Assembly (NCBI GenBank): GCA_016800925.1
Contig: JABCPU010000192.1
Span: 1 to 64,000, forward strand
DNA length: 64,000 nt
Reading direction: 5' to 3'
From: Suillus spraguei
Lineage: Eukaryota; Basidiomycota; Agaricomycetes; Boletales; Suillaceae
A model generated the notes under the pieces. It did not search any database. It worked only from the letters and a program-made list of their open reading frames with translations, and was not told the DNA's origin. Positions within the stretch are counted from its first letter, which is position 1. Each line of letters starts with the position of its first letter. Positions 47,154 through 58,714 of this stretch are shown one piece after another. The position numbers and the translations under genes were made by a program.

Positions 47154-48217
47154 ATGCCTAAAATGGAAAACAAAGATAGGTCGATAAAAAAATATTTCAA
47201 TAGGAGGCCGACATACGCTCTCCAATTGACTGCCATGAGCGTTCAAACAAAGCTTACATTTCAAAAAACAGGTCTCAAATCACAGTCCAGTGGTAATGGC
47301 GGTGGAGATCGGCGTAGTCAACTTCAAGAAATAGCACAGAGTACGATGGCCGCGATCGAGAATGGCACCGTCACCATCGCCAACGTGTCCCATGATCTCG
47401 CTGCCAAAGTCAACTTCTCCAATCATAATACTCGTTACTATGCTCCGGATAATTTACTGTCCACCTGGTTCACCAGTGACCCACCACATAATTCTGGGGC
47501 TACGAAATCTGAGGTGTCTATCCTCCAGATTTCGACGCTTGATGGTGCTAGATCGTTGTTCAATACCCTTTCATCTCGTTTCACCAGCTTCGGTCGGATA
47601 GCAATCTTGAATTTTGCGTCTGCTACACGTCCTGGAGGTGGTTTTTTGAATGGGGCACAAGCTCAAGAGGAGTCTATAGCGCGGTCATCTACACTTTATC
47701 CCTCTCTAATGACGGAAAGCGCACAGCGCTTCTATCGACTTCATACCCATGATAGAAACAAAGGGTTTTATCATCACGCGATGGTCTACACACCTTCTGT
47801 TGTGATTTTAAAGGATGATGCAGGGAATTGGGTATCGCCTTTTGAAGTCGATGTCCTAACAAGCGCAGCTGTAAACGCTGGCGATGTGAGGAAGAAGATC
47901 GAGGATGAGTCAGAGCTTGTGGACATCGAGAAGTCCATCAAATCTGTTATGAAAGAAAGAATGGCGCGCATCTTGTTCTTGTTTGAACAGCAGGGTGCCA
48001 AGAACATCGTCTTGGGTAGTTTTGGAACGGGGGTGTTCCAAAACGATGTTAAAGCTGTTGCGAAGATCTGGGCAGAATTATTGACGGTAAAAGGTGCGCG
48101 ATACCGGCATTCGTTTGATCGCGTTGTATTCGCCATCCTGGGAAGGATACCTTTATCACTTTCGCGCAATCATTTGAGAAGCAGACTAGCACTGATAACA
48201 TAGTCATCCATAACTGA
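47154..48217 (+). CDS. Microbial-type poly(ADP-ribose) glycohydrolase (macro fold, TIGR02452/DUF2263)
   Basis: The protein should remove ADP-ribose polymers from proteins. A single exon starts at 47154. The catalytic signature is complete: NFASATRPGGGFLNGAQAQEE, i.e. GGG(x)nQEE with both glutamates, then SIARSSTLYPSL. ADP-ribose-binding blocks follow: GFYHHAMVYTPSVVILKDD, VDVLTSAAVNAGDVRKK, RILFLFEQQGAKNIVLGSFG (with TGVFQND) and the C-terminal FDRVVFAI. An alternative start is MSVQTKLTF at 47234. N-terminally, DRSIKKYF resembles a degenerate PCNA-binding PIP box. Near 48141 one base is missing: the usual end of the family (KDTFITFAQSFEKQ) is one frame away and stops at 48215-48217; the uncorrected frame stops at 48203. 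The active site is unaffected. Confidence 0.9.
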
Positions 48218-49142
48218 CTGCCACGTATTTGGAAAATCTATTGGATCGTACATAGCCCTGGTGCTCATCTGGTCCTTCAAGCATGGATCCGTAATACTCA
48301 CTCTAAATTTCGGCCCGCTGCGTCCACAGATACTGCGCATATTTACACTCGATAGTAGCCTAGAATCAGTGACGCAACATAGTCGCCTGCTCTATGACTC
48401 ACTGCGAGATCAAGCGAGCTGCTGCGGCGGTCCAAAACGCAATAATGCATAACATCATGCATGCGGAGCGATGGAGCTCAAGATTGGAATGATGATGATC
48501 TTTGACGTACGCTTTATCTATTATGCGTTGACCTCGTGTTGGTGGGTCGCATAAACCAGTGCAAACGCCCATATTTCACGTACGAAAAAGCCCAGTAATG
48601 CAGATCCTGTGTCATCCTTGTGGTATATCCAAGCCATCACAGCTTACCTTGAGGCGGCCTTGGTTGACAAGAACCCCAAAACCGAGCGCTGAGCATAGAT
48701 CGCATATTGATCCACGAGGCGTATCACGATATGAAAATTGACGGCTACCCGCGGGCCGCGGAGCCTACTCTTAAAATTTTCGGTCGGGTCCCTGGATGTC
48801 ATACAACTCACCTGCAGCGCGCTGCTTCCCGACATCGCACGTAACTCGCGGTGTTTGTTTGCTATACGACAGTGCAAGCGGCTCCAAAATATTTGGACAC
48901 CACCAACAATGGACAACGATGATATTTACGCAATCGATCTTCAGGTAAAGTAATTGGGAAGGAATAAAAGGTCGAGAGAACAATGGACGACACGCGCAGG
49001 ACACGTGTATTAGTTGACCTGATCATTAGCACTGGAACTGGATTCAAGAAACGTATATCTTGACTTCCTTCAAAAATTTCCTCTTGAACCCAAGCCCTTC
49101 CACCTTCCACCTCCCTCCCTCATCTCTCAAGTAAAGTCAATC
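48218..49142. other. Intergenic region, no gene recognised
   Basis: The PARG 3' UTR and upstream region of the BTB gene. Small frames on both strands lack motifs. Confidence 0.45.
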
Positions 49143-50833
49143 ATGGTTAACTCATCAGAGCATGGATTAGCTCGTGTCATCCATCACAAGGACTATTATT
49201 TACGTGGTGGTGACATGACCGTACTGGTGAGTTGTCTAATGGTCGTTATGATACTGAATGACGGATTGATGGATGCAACTTCGATTTTCGCAGGTCGAGA
49301 ATCATCTCTATCGGATACACAGTCACTTCTTCGAACGCGAATCGCTATTCTTCCGCCAGAAGTTCCAGTCAGCTGAAGGCGAGGAACGCGGCTCATCAGA
49401 CAACAATGCCTATACCTTGGACGACGTCAAGAGCGAAGACTTTGCGCGCTTCCTCTGGGTCTTCTACAACCCGTATGCCCACCTAATTTGATTGCTCGAA
49501 CCAGACATCCTGACAGTTGTGAATAGGAAATATTCGCTCTATGAGGCACCTCTCGAGACGTGGCTGAGCATCCTACACCTCGCTAACAGGTGGAGTTTCT
49601 GCAACGTCAAGGAGCTCACTGTGCGTGAACTCGAGAAAATTGAGATAGAACCCGTCGACAAGATCGCAATCTATCACGAGTACGGTATCAACAAGCTCTT
49701 CCTCATACCAGCGTACCTCGCGGTCTGCAAGAGGGATAAGCCCTTGTCATTTGCTGAGGGCACGCAACTTGGGATGGAGACCGTTCTCCGTGTCGCAGAC
49801 GCTCGTGAGCGGGTTCGCCAGTATGCCGCCGAGAGCGGAATACGCTCGCCTACGTTTGATGACTTCGAAGACCGTGACATTGAATCTATAGTCAGGGAGG
49901 TTTTCGGAATAATACCGCAATCAACATCGCCGATTCCCCAGACCAGTCATTCGCCTAGTTACACCAACGGCTCGACCTTCACAAGCAACACGAAAGTCAA
50001 CGGGTCGACAACAACCAAAGCCAATGGCGGTTCCTCAGCTCGTACCAACGGTTCATCCAACCCTGACCCGACTGTTCGTTCTTCCGTCGACACCACACAT
50101 ATGTACAACACTCCCGCGGAAACGCCATCCACTTCTTCGACAAACCTATCCTTTGCTTCGTTGTCAAACACTGCTTCAAAGCCAACTGCCTCGGCGCCTG
50201 AGAGCAAGCCCATGGTGCCAGAGAAGCCCAAAGTGCCTGAGCAGAAGGCCTCTCCTTTCACTACATCCCCCGCTGCCGATCTATCCCAGGCTGGCAAACC
50301 AAATGGAATGGGTGAGCCTTCATCAGTGGCGAGTCCTGTACTTATATTTTTCTGACTACGACTCATTCTTGGTATTGCAGGAGGGAACAAAGGAGGAAAA
50401 GGATGGTTCTCCTAATAGTTCCACCACTGTTACCCCCCCTGTCACTGAGCCTGTTGTATCAACACCCATTGATGTTAAGAGTCACGATGAGAATGAGACT
50501 ATCGACCACGAAAATGACGTTAAGGATGAAACTCAAGCCAAGGACAATGACCTTTCTGGTGTGCTGTCCGATAGCGAAAGTGTACGCGGCGGCGGGCGAG
50601 GTGAGCATGACGGTAATATCAGTTCGATGTACATCTCACCAATCAATTTCATCCAAGGCAGTCGAGGGAGGCGTGGGGGACGTGGGGGAGGCCAACCGAG
50701 GGTAGCAAGAAGTAATGTTAAGTTCATCCAAGTTGGAAAGCGGAATGCTGGCGCCTCCGTTTCCATTTCAAAAGATCCATTTCAAAGGGTCGACTCCCAA
50801 ATTCTGTCGTTTCAATTTTCTGCCATTCCTTAA
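49143..50833 (+). CDS. BTB/POZ-domain protein with Ser/Thr-rich linker and RGG tail
   Basis: ATG at 49143 (MVNSSEHGLARVIHHKDYYL) with an intron to VENHLYRIHSHFFERESLFF, then EDFARFLWVFYNP. After a second intron come APLETWLSILHLANRWSFCN and VDKIAIYHEYGINKLFLIPA, the BTB fold and its following helices as found in large agaricomycete BTB families. A linker of about 150 residues is rich in S, T, N and P (TTTKANGGSSARTNGSSN). Two ends are possible. Splicing at 50306 gives GMGGNKGGKGWFS, stopping at 50415. Splicing at 50327 continues into EGTKEEKDGSPNSSTTVTPP and, after another possible intron (50600-50659), into GGSRGRRGGRGGGQPR. I favour the longer form. Such proteins often adapt CUL3 ligases; a direct role here is unknown. 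Confidence 0.8.
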
Positions 50834-51301
50834 GTCGATGTATCCACGTTTGCATGAAAAATTTCTTGATCAACGAATGATCCGCGCTCACGAGCAGGAC
50901 AATTGTAATTTGTATGTGCCCGTTCACCTCGGTGATCCCTGATCGTGGATCTTTTGGTGCGGTCAGAACATCCCGTAAGTATCCTCGAGGAGCCTCGTGT
51001 GTTCGGTTCGCTCTCATTAGTAAATTTCGGGCGATCTAAAACCAAGGCTTCTTCTGCGAAAGATTATCCGTTATTGTACTCTTATTGCACATACCATACT
51101 TTGTCGTTCTGTAGGCGAGGCCATGCAATATCATTACGTCGACAGTCGCTAGGACAGAAAGGGACTATATCGAGCCTGATTGTGGCATAGCAGCAATGCA
51201 TTGATGTTCGAAGCATCACCAGCGTTTGAAAAGTAGATAAGGGGGCATACGAGCGCACTATTTACCCCACGATCATCGATTTCCTACTCAGCACCTCCGA
51301 C

Positions 51302-52209
51302 ATGTCAGACACGCCCAGTGGGTTTTCCCAAATCATCCATCATCCTCAATATTTCATTCCCACCGGTGACACTCAATTTTTAGTGAGAGGCCCTTGGATA
51401 TGAAACGTTGATGGGTAATTTAATTTTCCCTTCGTCTAGGCACAAAATGTGCTTTTCAAAGTGCATCGATATTTCTTTGAGCGCGAACCTAGTTCCTTCA
51501 GAGAGATATTCTCCGACAATGAAGGTAACACCAACCTTATACGTTAGACGTCAAACCCGAAGATTTTGCCCACTTCCTATGGGTGTTCTATGACGAGTGA
51601 GTCGTAGCGCATTTACCCAAAGCTCACCGATGTCGTTACTGAAATCTGTGACATTCTAGGGACTTCGAATACGAGAACCAGCCCCTTGAGAGGTGGCTGG
51701 TGATCTTAAGACTCGCAACACGGTGGGGCTTCCGTAAGGTGCGGAAACTGGTCGTCCGTCAGCTCGAGAAGCTCGGGCTAGAACCCATCGACAAGATCAA
51801 GATCTATTCCGACTTCAGGATTGATGCCCAGCTTCTAATACCATCATACTCAACATTGGCCAAGAGCCCCACGCTCCCTCCCCTTTCAGAGGCCACAAAA
51901 CTTGACATCGAGACCATTCTCAAGCTCACTATGGTGAGGGAGAGAGCACTGCAGAAGGCGGCAGAGGATGGATGCCGTTCTCCAACGAGTGCGAGCGCCG
52001 GGGATGAAGACGTCAAAAGATTCATATGCGAGATTTTTGATATTTCCAATGCGACCAGGGCCTCAACGACTGAGCCATTAAGGGGTGCTGCTGGAAGTCA
52101 CGTAGATGGGGTTAATGGCACCAGGGAAGACTCGGTCCCAACATTGCAAAATCCTGCTCCCGGGGGGAGGAAGAAAATGCCAACGCAAATGGCACCTCCA
52201 ATGCAGTGA
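51302..52209 (+). CDS. BTB/POZ-domain protein, tandem paralogue
   Basis: ATG at 51302 (MSDTPSGFSQIIHHPQYFIP) parallels the preceding gene: AQNVLFKVHRYFFEREPSSF, EDFAHFLWVFYDE, QPLERWLVILRLATRWGFRK and PIDKIKIYSDFRIDAQLLIP match block by block. The C-terminus is short (MPTQMAPPMQ, stop at 52207-52209) and lacks the S/T linker and RGG tail. Introns lie at about 51383-51439 and 51597-51659. Near 51536 one base appears missing: EGNTNL should run into YTLDVKPEDF, matching YTLDDVKSEDF of the neighbour, but the uncorrected frame stops at once. With it restored the protein is about 250 residues. Tandem duplication is clear, but divergence is large. Confidence 0.8.
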
Positions 52210-52595
52210 GTGGCTGTCGTACGTTCAAACTCTGCGTTTACCGTGTTTCCCCAGAATGGTCAGCACGGAAAGGGAAGGACGCCTCCCTAGGTCACGCTGT
52301 GCAACGTTTTTTGACACTGAGCTTCTCTCGTCGATTCATAATATGATCATCCGTTCAGGTATAAGAATATGCCCTCGCAACAGAAAGCGATCGCACCAGA
52401 TTTTGTCTTGTATATAGGTGAAGGGGAAAAGCTCATGTAGGCGCACATGTACTCTGTAGATATATTGGCCCAATGTATATTGTGTGTACAGGTAGAAGAT
52501 GCTTGGACGATACTCACCCAGCAAGGAATTTTCGAAAATATATCAATGTTCTGCCTCGATTTCTTTCCGTACTTGACAGACAAGTCAGTTGGATG

Positions 52596-52961
52596 TTATG
52601 TGACAGAAGAACGACCACTTTGTTCCAGATCTTTTCGTTCCCATTCATCACTAACACCACGGTCCGCAAGCGTCTTTCGGCCCCATAACACATCCATCCA
52701 TCCAATGTTAGTTTTTGCCTTGTCGAGCGACTGTTTTCCCTCTCCGAGTATACGCGCAAGGTTACGCGATTTCGTTATTTCTTCGTCGGATATTGGCTTG
52801 CCCGAACGAAGTTGCTCGACAAGGTCTTGCAGAATGGAAGTTTGAGCTTTGAATCTCGCTCGGTCTTCGTCAGCTGTTTTTCTCTGCCACAACAAGTGCA
52901 TAGAGATTGAGGTTAAAGCGGTTGAGTATATTATGTGAGGGATATACTGAGTGCCGGACAT
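52596..52961 (-). CDS. Small conserved-looking N-terminally anchored protein
   Basis: A single-exon protein of 121 residues starting MSGTQYIPHIIYSTALTSIS with a short hydrophobic N-terminal helix (HIIYSTALTSISMHLLW), followed by a charged helical region (RKTADEDRARFKAQTSILQD) and SGKPISDEEITKSRNLARIL. I recall similar short proteins in many basidiomycete proteomes, without a known function. The N-terminal anchor and charged coiled coil would fit a mitochondrial or ER tail-in topology; this is inference. ATG at 52961 is the only reasonable start. It lies tail to tail with the second BTB gene. Confidence 0.65.
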   Translation of the reverse strand: MSGTQYIPHIIYSTALTSISMHLLWQRKTADEDRARFKAQTSILQDLVEQLRSGKPISDEEITKSRNLARILGEGKQSLDKAKTNIGWMDVLWGRKTLADRGVSDEWERKDLEQSGRSSVT

Positions 52962-53670
52962 GATGGCAGTGAAATAAGTGCACTACGGCAGATGCCGCAA
53001 GTACTGCCAGGGGACAAATATTGAAGGATCTCGAGCTATTAAGTTGACGACGGTCCACACGCACGCAGAGGTCAGCTTACAGTAGGGCAAACAACGTTTG
53101 ATGCAAGTCTCAAGATTCAATCATTATGCGGGCGAGGCAGTAAATAGTTTTGCAACTTTTCGCAAGTAATAAATATTGCAGGCTAGAGTAATCGCTAAGT
53201 TCTAACCACACACACGGATCGGTGGGAACCTGATGGGTTGATTGTTCTGGCTCTCTTGAATGATGTGCCGTTTGCTAGGAAAAAATATAGGGCTCTATCC
53301 TGAGACCCGACGCGGAGACAAATCAATCCTAGAGAAAGATTCCACGTCCACCATCATCGCGATAGACAGTGTGGCCAAGGCATTAGTCTCCACCAGCACC
53401 AAACATGACAGCCTGAACATGTCGAACGTGAACCAGAGGAACTATCACTTTATCTTCGATATGGGATAATGTCTGCATTGGACTGCAGACAGTATTGCGC
53501 GTTCAAGAATGTGATGTAGAGTTCGCCGCCACGGGTCTCGAATGCGTTGTTCAAACGTTCATACGTGTAGCCAATACGACCAGACTAATGTAGCCCTCTT
53601 GCTGTGAACGTGAACCTTAAGCTTGACCAGTAACGTGGCATGGCATTCATAAGTGATTCGCTTATTTGCG

Positions 53671-54699
53671 TTACACACCTCTTAGAAGGACATGCACAAA
53701 CGAGCTCGAGTAATTGTATCGGATACCCAGGGCCTCAATTTGGTCGAGGGAATATGGGTTGTAAGCTGTCAGCTGCAGCTGGGTAATAGCAAGATTCCAT
53801 TCCTGCCCGACTTTGATCACGATTTCTATTTTAAATGAGACATGAGCACGAGATTGTTAACTGAAGGAGTATGCATACCCGTGCATCTAGAATAGGTCCA
53901 CTTATCCAGGACGCAGATTCAAGCCCAGCTTTATCTCCAAAAACCTGCGAGAGCGAAGCGCAAACTTCATCGCGCGAGACAGGCTTGCCGTCAATATAAA
54001 CGCCTTTCGTCGCGATCGAAAGTTGCTGTGATCTATTCCCCGGTGTGGTGACGATCAATGTCAGGTCGTTTGTGGGTTCGGTGGTGGACAAATGGCAATT
54101 GTTTACGTCCAGTACATCGCCCCGTAGACCAAAAGTGCCGAAACCTTCAAAAGTCGCAACCTGTGGGCGAGGAACTGCTTTCCGCGTCATCGTGGTTAGA
54201 CCCCCTTGTGGAGTCAGCCAGATCCTCTTCACATTCATTCCACTTTTCATGCCAATCATGAATGCCACCCAACCTCCGAACGCAAGATGCATAAAGACCA
54301 GACCGGCACGCTGGTATGTCGGACGGAGTTCATACTGAGGCTTATTGCCAATAGTATTGGAGTCATTGGACATTGCGGATTGGGTTGGTTCCACAGGACG
54401 CGTGTAATAGTTCCAGGAAAACTCACACATCGCCAGTCTGCATACCACTGAAGTTAAACAAGCGCGTACTAAAACTGAAAAACTTACGTGCAGACCGCAT
54501 CAACTATGAGAAGTGTCCAGGTGAACTTGACTAAGATACTGGGCTTCTTGAGCTCATAAAATGGTTGGCCATTTGGTATATGGGTTCCTTGAGCACGGCC
54601 AGGGAATAGGGAAATACATCTTGAGCGATATGCAGCGAAAGAAGGCTGGTTGCAGCGAACCAAAGCTTTAACATGTTGTATTCTGGAGAAGAGAGACAT
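53671..54699 (-). CDS. Probable mitochondrial inner-membrane protein (TMEM223-like architecture)
   Basis: ATG at 54699 (MSLFSRIQHVKALVRCNQPS) opens an arginine-rich presequence (YRSRCISLFPGRAQ), then a first membrane helix SILVKFTWTLLIVDAVC. An intron from 54487 to about 54442 restores frame with TLAMCEFSWNYYTRPVEP. A second helix follows (AGLVFMHLAFGGWVAFMIGM) and then a soluble domain (TFEGFGTFGLRGDVLDVNNC, DEVCASLSQVFGDKAGLESA). The last exon reads IVIKVGQEWNLAITQLQLTA and ends SSSFVHVLLRGV at 53671. Joining it needs one extra G at the GCACGG|GTATGC donor (about 53880). Two helices plus a C-terminal matrix-type domain recall TMEM223 (complex IV translation factor), but I have no motif-level proof. 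Confidence 0.55.
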
Positions 54700-54868
54700 C
54701 GGTGCAAGAACTACCAGTGGGCGATCCAATCTGAATAGAGAAGTTATGTAAACAAAGTTCTAGGGCGCTCAGTCCACTCAAACAATTTCGAGGGCTATAT
54801 ACGTGCTACGAGCTTGTTGCGCACAACCCCACAACCACGACACTGACTACACATTTACTCGATTGCAT

Positions 54869-56660
54869 TTAGGTGGTTGCACAGTCACCAAATAAAAAAG
54901 CAGCGTTTCCAGTGATATTCACGTTCTGGCAAGAGTAAGTCGCACTACCATCGCTTGAGGGTGGTCTTTGTAGATTGATTATTTTCTTGGCCTAAAGGAA
55001 CAAAAAAACGGAACATACTCGAGGGAAATATTGTTAACACTGATATTGCTGCAGCGGTCATCCGGCGAACATGCCAACGAAGCAACCACAGATTGCACCG
55101 CTCCAGACGAAGTGCCCTTGAAACTTAGGTCACAGTTGTATAAGTTCCAGTCAAAGGATGAAACACTTCTGCGCACTTGGAAAATGTAACGTCCTGAATA
55201 TATACGTTGGAAGGGTATGCAGCACATTCTGTTGCGTTGGTCTCGTAACACTGCACAGCAATTGATTAAGTAGTCTCTTGCAGATTGTGAGAAGATGAGC
55301 GCGAACCTGATCAATGATCAAGGGGTTGTCGACATTGCCCTCAGTGAAGAAGCTGTAGCTGACGTTCTTCACAATGCCACTGCCGACCCCCGGACCAGCA
55401 AAGGCTTTAATGCGTGCACCATTTTCAGCATTATACATTTGGACATTGCTGAGAGTTCTCTGTCAGTGCTCTGGCTATTATCGAAGTCCATGTTCAAACG
55501 CACGTAGAAGTGAAGTTCTCAACAATGTCATATACTCCGGCATACTGCCCGAGAGAGCCGACGGAAATGCCACTGTTAACAAAATATGAGCAGCCGCGTA
55601 CCACGCCCAAAGAAAGCTCCTACGAACTGGGAACCATTGCAGTATAAGTCTGATGCAATTATATTTGTTGAATCTAGGAAAAAGACTGCGTGAGCCAACC
55701 ATGAAGCCCTGGCAAGAATAGATGGTACTTGGTTTTAATGAAACACAATCATCGCCGTTGTTGATGTTCGAATTAATAATAGAAACGCTATCACTGCGAT
55801 ATACATCCCAACCATCAGTATTCTTGGCAGGATTGGTTGATGTAGAGACGGCACTAATGTTGATGCCGTCGTAGACAATGTTTTCCCCTTCATTGACCTG
55901 CCGTGAGGTGGTCAAGTCATCAATCGAGCAAACTCTGAAATGCTCACAAAGTTAAACCACTCAGGGCTATTGAGCATCGTAATATTTTTAACGGTAACAT
56001 CAGTGGCTTGGTAAATCGTGAACAGGATTGGGCGCAAGAGAGTACTGTTAGTAGCGCTGGGTACAGAGTCAACCAAACGTTTCATCCAGACCACTGTAAG
56101 TCTTGCTCACAATGCATCATACCAGACCTGCAGGTTGTGATATTAGTACCATATAGATCTTATGCATTGCTTAGCACACCTGACCCGAACCATCTATTGT
56201 TCCACCACCGCTAATAAGGATGTTCTGCCCACCTACGATCCAGAAGGCAATTTGGTCCTGGAACTCAAATGGAAAGCCGTTCTGGGACGAGGGATTAAGA
56301 AGTGGCAAGTTGCGATTTCAAGCACATACATTAATCCAATATGTCATGTTGTTTGTGAATTTTACAGTTCCTGACAGATTCTGCAACGAACTATGTGAGA
56401 TTGTTGGTATAACATAATAGAACACAGTCACATACAATGTTCTTGTTTTTCAAGCCGGTCATATTCATCCTTGTTGCTATCGAAAGAGTAGTTTCACGAG
56501 GGATTGTGACCGAGTCACAACTTTGAACAGCATCCACGAATGCCGGTCCATCGTCTCCGCCACTCGCTGTGACGGTACACGATACACCGCCTGTATTTGG
56601 GGCAGCTCTCCCTACCGAGAAGAGTCTCCCTACTACTGCTGTCAAGAACAAGATGTGCAT
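54869..56660 (-). CDS. GH28 exo-polygalacturonase, secreted
   Basis: ATG at 56660 ([19 protein letters not shown]) is a signal peptide. Spliced exons give [56 protein letters not shown], the catalytic [11 protein letters not shown] and [13 protein letters not shown], then [20 protein letters not shown] with the catalytic histidine made across a splice (CA|T), [17 protein letters not shown], and the substrate-binding [11 protein letters not shown]. All three catalytic aspartates are present. [20 protein letters not shown] and CSPDDRC supply the usual disulfides. The stop is at 54869. About a dozen introns were traced and all keep frame. It should release galacturonic acid from the ends of pectin chains; the NTDGWD motif favours exo over endo action. 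Confidence 0.92.
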
Positions 56661-58714
56661 TATGTTGAAAGTAACTTGGGAGGACGTGGTTTTTATATTA
56701 TTCGCGTAGCGGCAAGAACGTCCCTGCGGCCCGGCCGGCCCAGGGAAGTATGTGTTCAATCTTCGTTTAGCAACGTGATTGCATGTCCAACGGTAGAGTC
56801 GTGAGCGGAAAAATTCTGCATACGCTACACTCGAGTTGGCACAGGTCTTCAAGTGTGTGATTCAGAGAGTAGTACTTACCTACGGCGTATGAATCTGGGT
56901 TCAAAGTTCTGCTGCGTTTGACTTGGCGAAATTTGAGTCCACCTCGTCGCAGCCAGAATGTAGTAATGCTCAACTGCTTGGTAGCCGAGTCGGACACGCG
57001 GCGATGGGAATCCTGGGTAAATCAAATTGCAACCGGTGAGAAAGCCTTAAGAGATGAAGGCGTCTTGAAGGCGGAGGTCAGCAGACCTCAAGAGTGTCCA
57101 TTTTTCAAGTTGTTGAAGACCTAGACATTAATGTTGGAGTCCGACGCGCCAGAGAGAGAAGAGAAGGGAATGACCGAAGAATCCGAGAAGCAAGGCACGA
57201 GGGGGAGAAGCTAAGGAACGTGGTTCGAGCGCAAGCCATAATAAGCCAGTGGGATCCGTCTCGCTAACGTCGGCTGAGCCTCTGCAACGCAGATCAAATG
57301 AGTTATATTTTATATTTTTCGTTCCTTATTTACCTGGTATAAAGTCAAGCGTCCGAAGATGCAAACATCTCAGTTCTTGAATAGAAACTGAGATGTAAGT
57401 ACCTAGTTCCTGTAAGTCAGCAATAGCTGACCAAATCGTAGCGTACCTTTGTCTTTCTAGCTCCCTCTCTCCCCGTTCGCTCGCCTGTCATCACGACAAT
57501 TAACATCAGTATCTCTCAGTCTTAAATGATGGAAAGATTATGGAGAACCTGGACACTGATATTAGTATCCTAAGTGCAAACATGAGTGATCCAAGTGCGG
57601 CTAGATAAGAAACGAATAACTCGCCCTCAGTCTGATGTGAAGGAATTCGGAGGGAAGCGTGGGACGGCGAGAAATCAAACACATATAATACCTAACTTCA
57701 TATGATACTCCGATGCATTGCCGTGGTTGCGTCGTGTACCAACATTAATTTGTACATTATTTGAAATTCCGAATGCAAGATGAAGGATGGTCCATGCTCG
57801 TAGTAGTGGTCCTAGTGGATGACTTTCAGTAGGCAAAATCATATTCAGAATAGAATATACCGGAGTCTCAACTCATGATACATAGTATGCTATCTGAACC
57901 AGCACGAGCTTTCAGTCAATAAGCCATTTCAAGTTGCTCAGACAACTCTGAACTCAGACTGGTATAGACTCAATAGAAATACGAAGTATGTTCTACTGTA
58001 CACTCGGTCACTTATAAATTGTATCTGAAATGTCCATACTGAATCCATTTTTGCGGTCATCGTCGATACTAGAGTCTACAAGTATTGGCTTTAGTAAGCA
58101 AGAGGAACGAACAGGAGACTCACTGCTCTCGGCATTTTTTCCAGTGTTGTCCATGCTCCATGCGGCTCAGGACCTCCTCTGGGTATCACTAATGTAGTTG
58201 CAGGGTTATAAAGATATAGGTTTCGAGAAGCGGGTGGTACCCAGAATAACAGCTGATGTTTGGGCCACTGTCGACCGAGTCAGTACTCCATTACATAAGT
58301 AAGACAACTGTTGTTCTCTGTCAGTCTTTTACGTAACCCCTTTCTCATTGCGAGCCAAGTACAGGATGGGTTATTAGGAAGTAGGTCATCTCGAACGAGG
58401 GTATGTACTTCTTACTCGTCCCCGCGCGACACATTCGCATCATGATCCTTCAGCGCTCAGCGGCTGAAAAAATGATTTCACCATGTACCATTATCCTTTA
58501 CCTCCGGAATTCGTCTGCGTTATCTATCTAGCTTAAGCATGTGATATAGATCAGCATCGTTGTTGTCCATGGGTTTGGAAGATGCTATTATACATTTGGT
58601 CTGCAGCATGTAACGTGATTGGTACGGTACTGTGAGCCGAATCTCCGACGGATAAGAATCAAATTGATACCAAATGTTACGAGAAGTCACTCAACATCAT
58701 TCTTCTTGCAGATC
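56661..58714. other. 2-kb intergenic region, no gene recognised
   Basis: Upstream regions of the divergent GH28 and lipase genes. AT-rich, with many short frames and no motifs on either strand. A purine-rich stretch (AGAGAGAAGAGAAGG) lies near 57150-57170. Confidence 0.5.

Noticed and set aside
54700..54729. Upstream start of the mitochondrial protein (MDRPLVVLAP)
   Set aside because: The first codon there is TTG; the first ATG is at 54699 and gives a better presequence.
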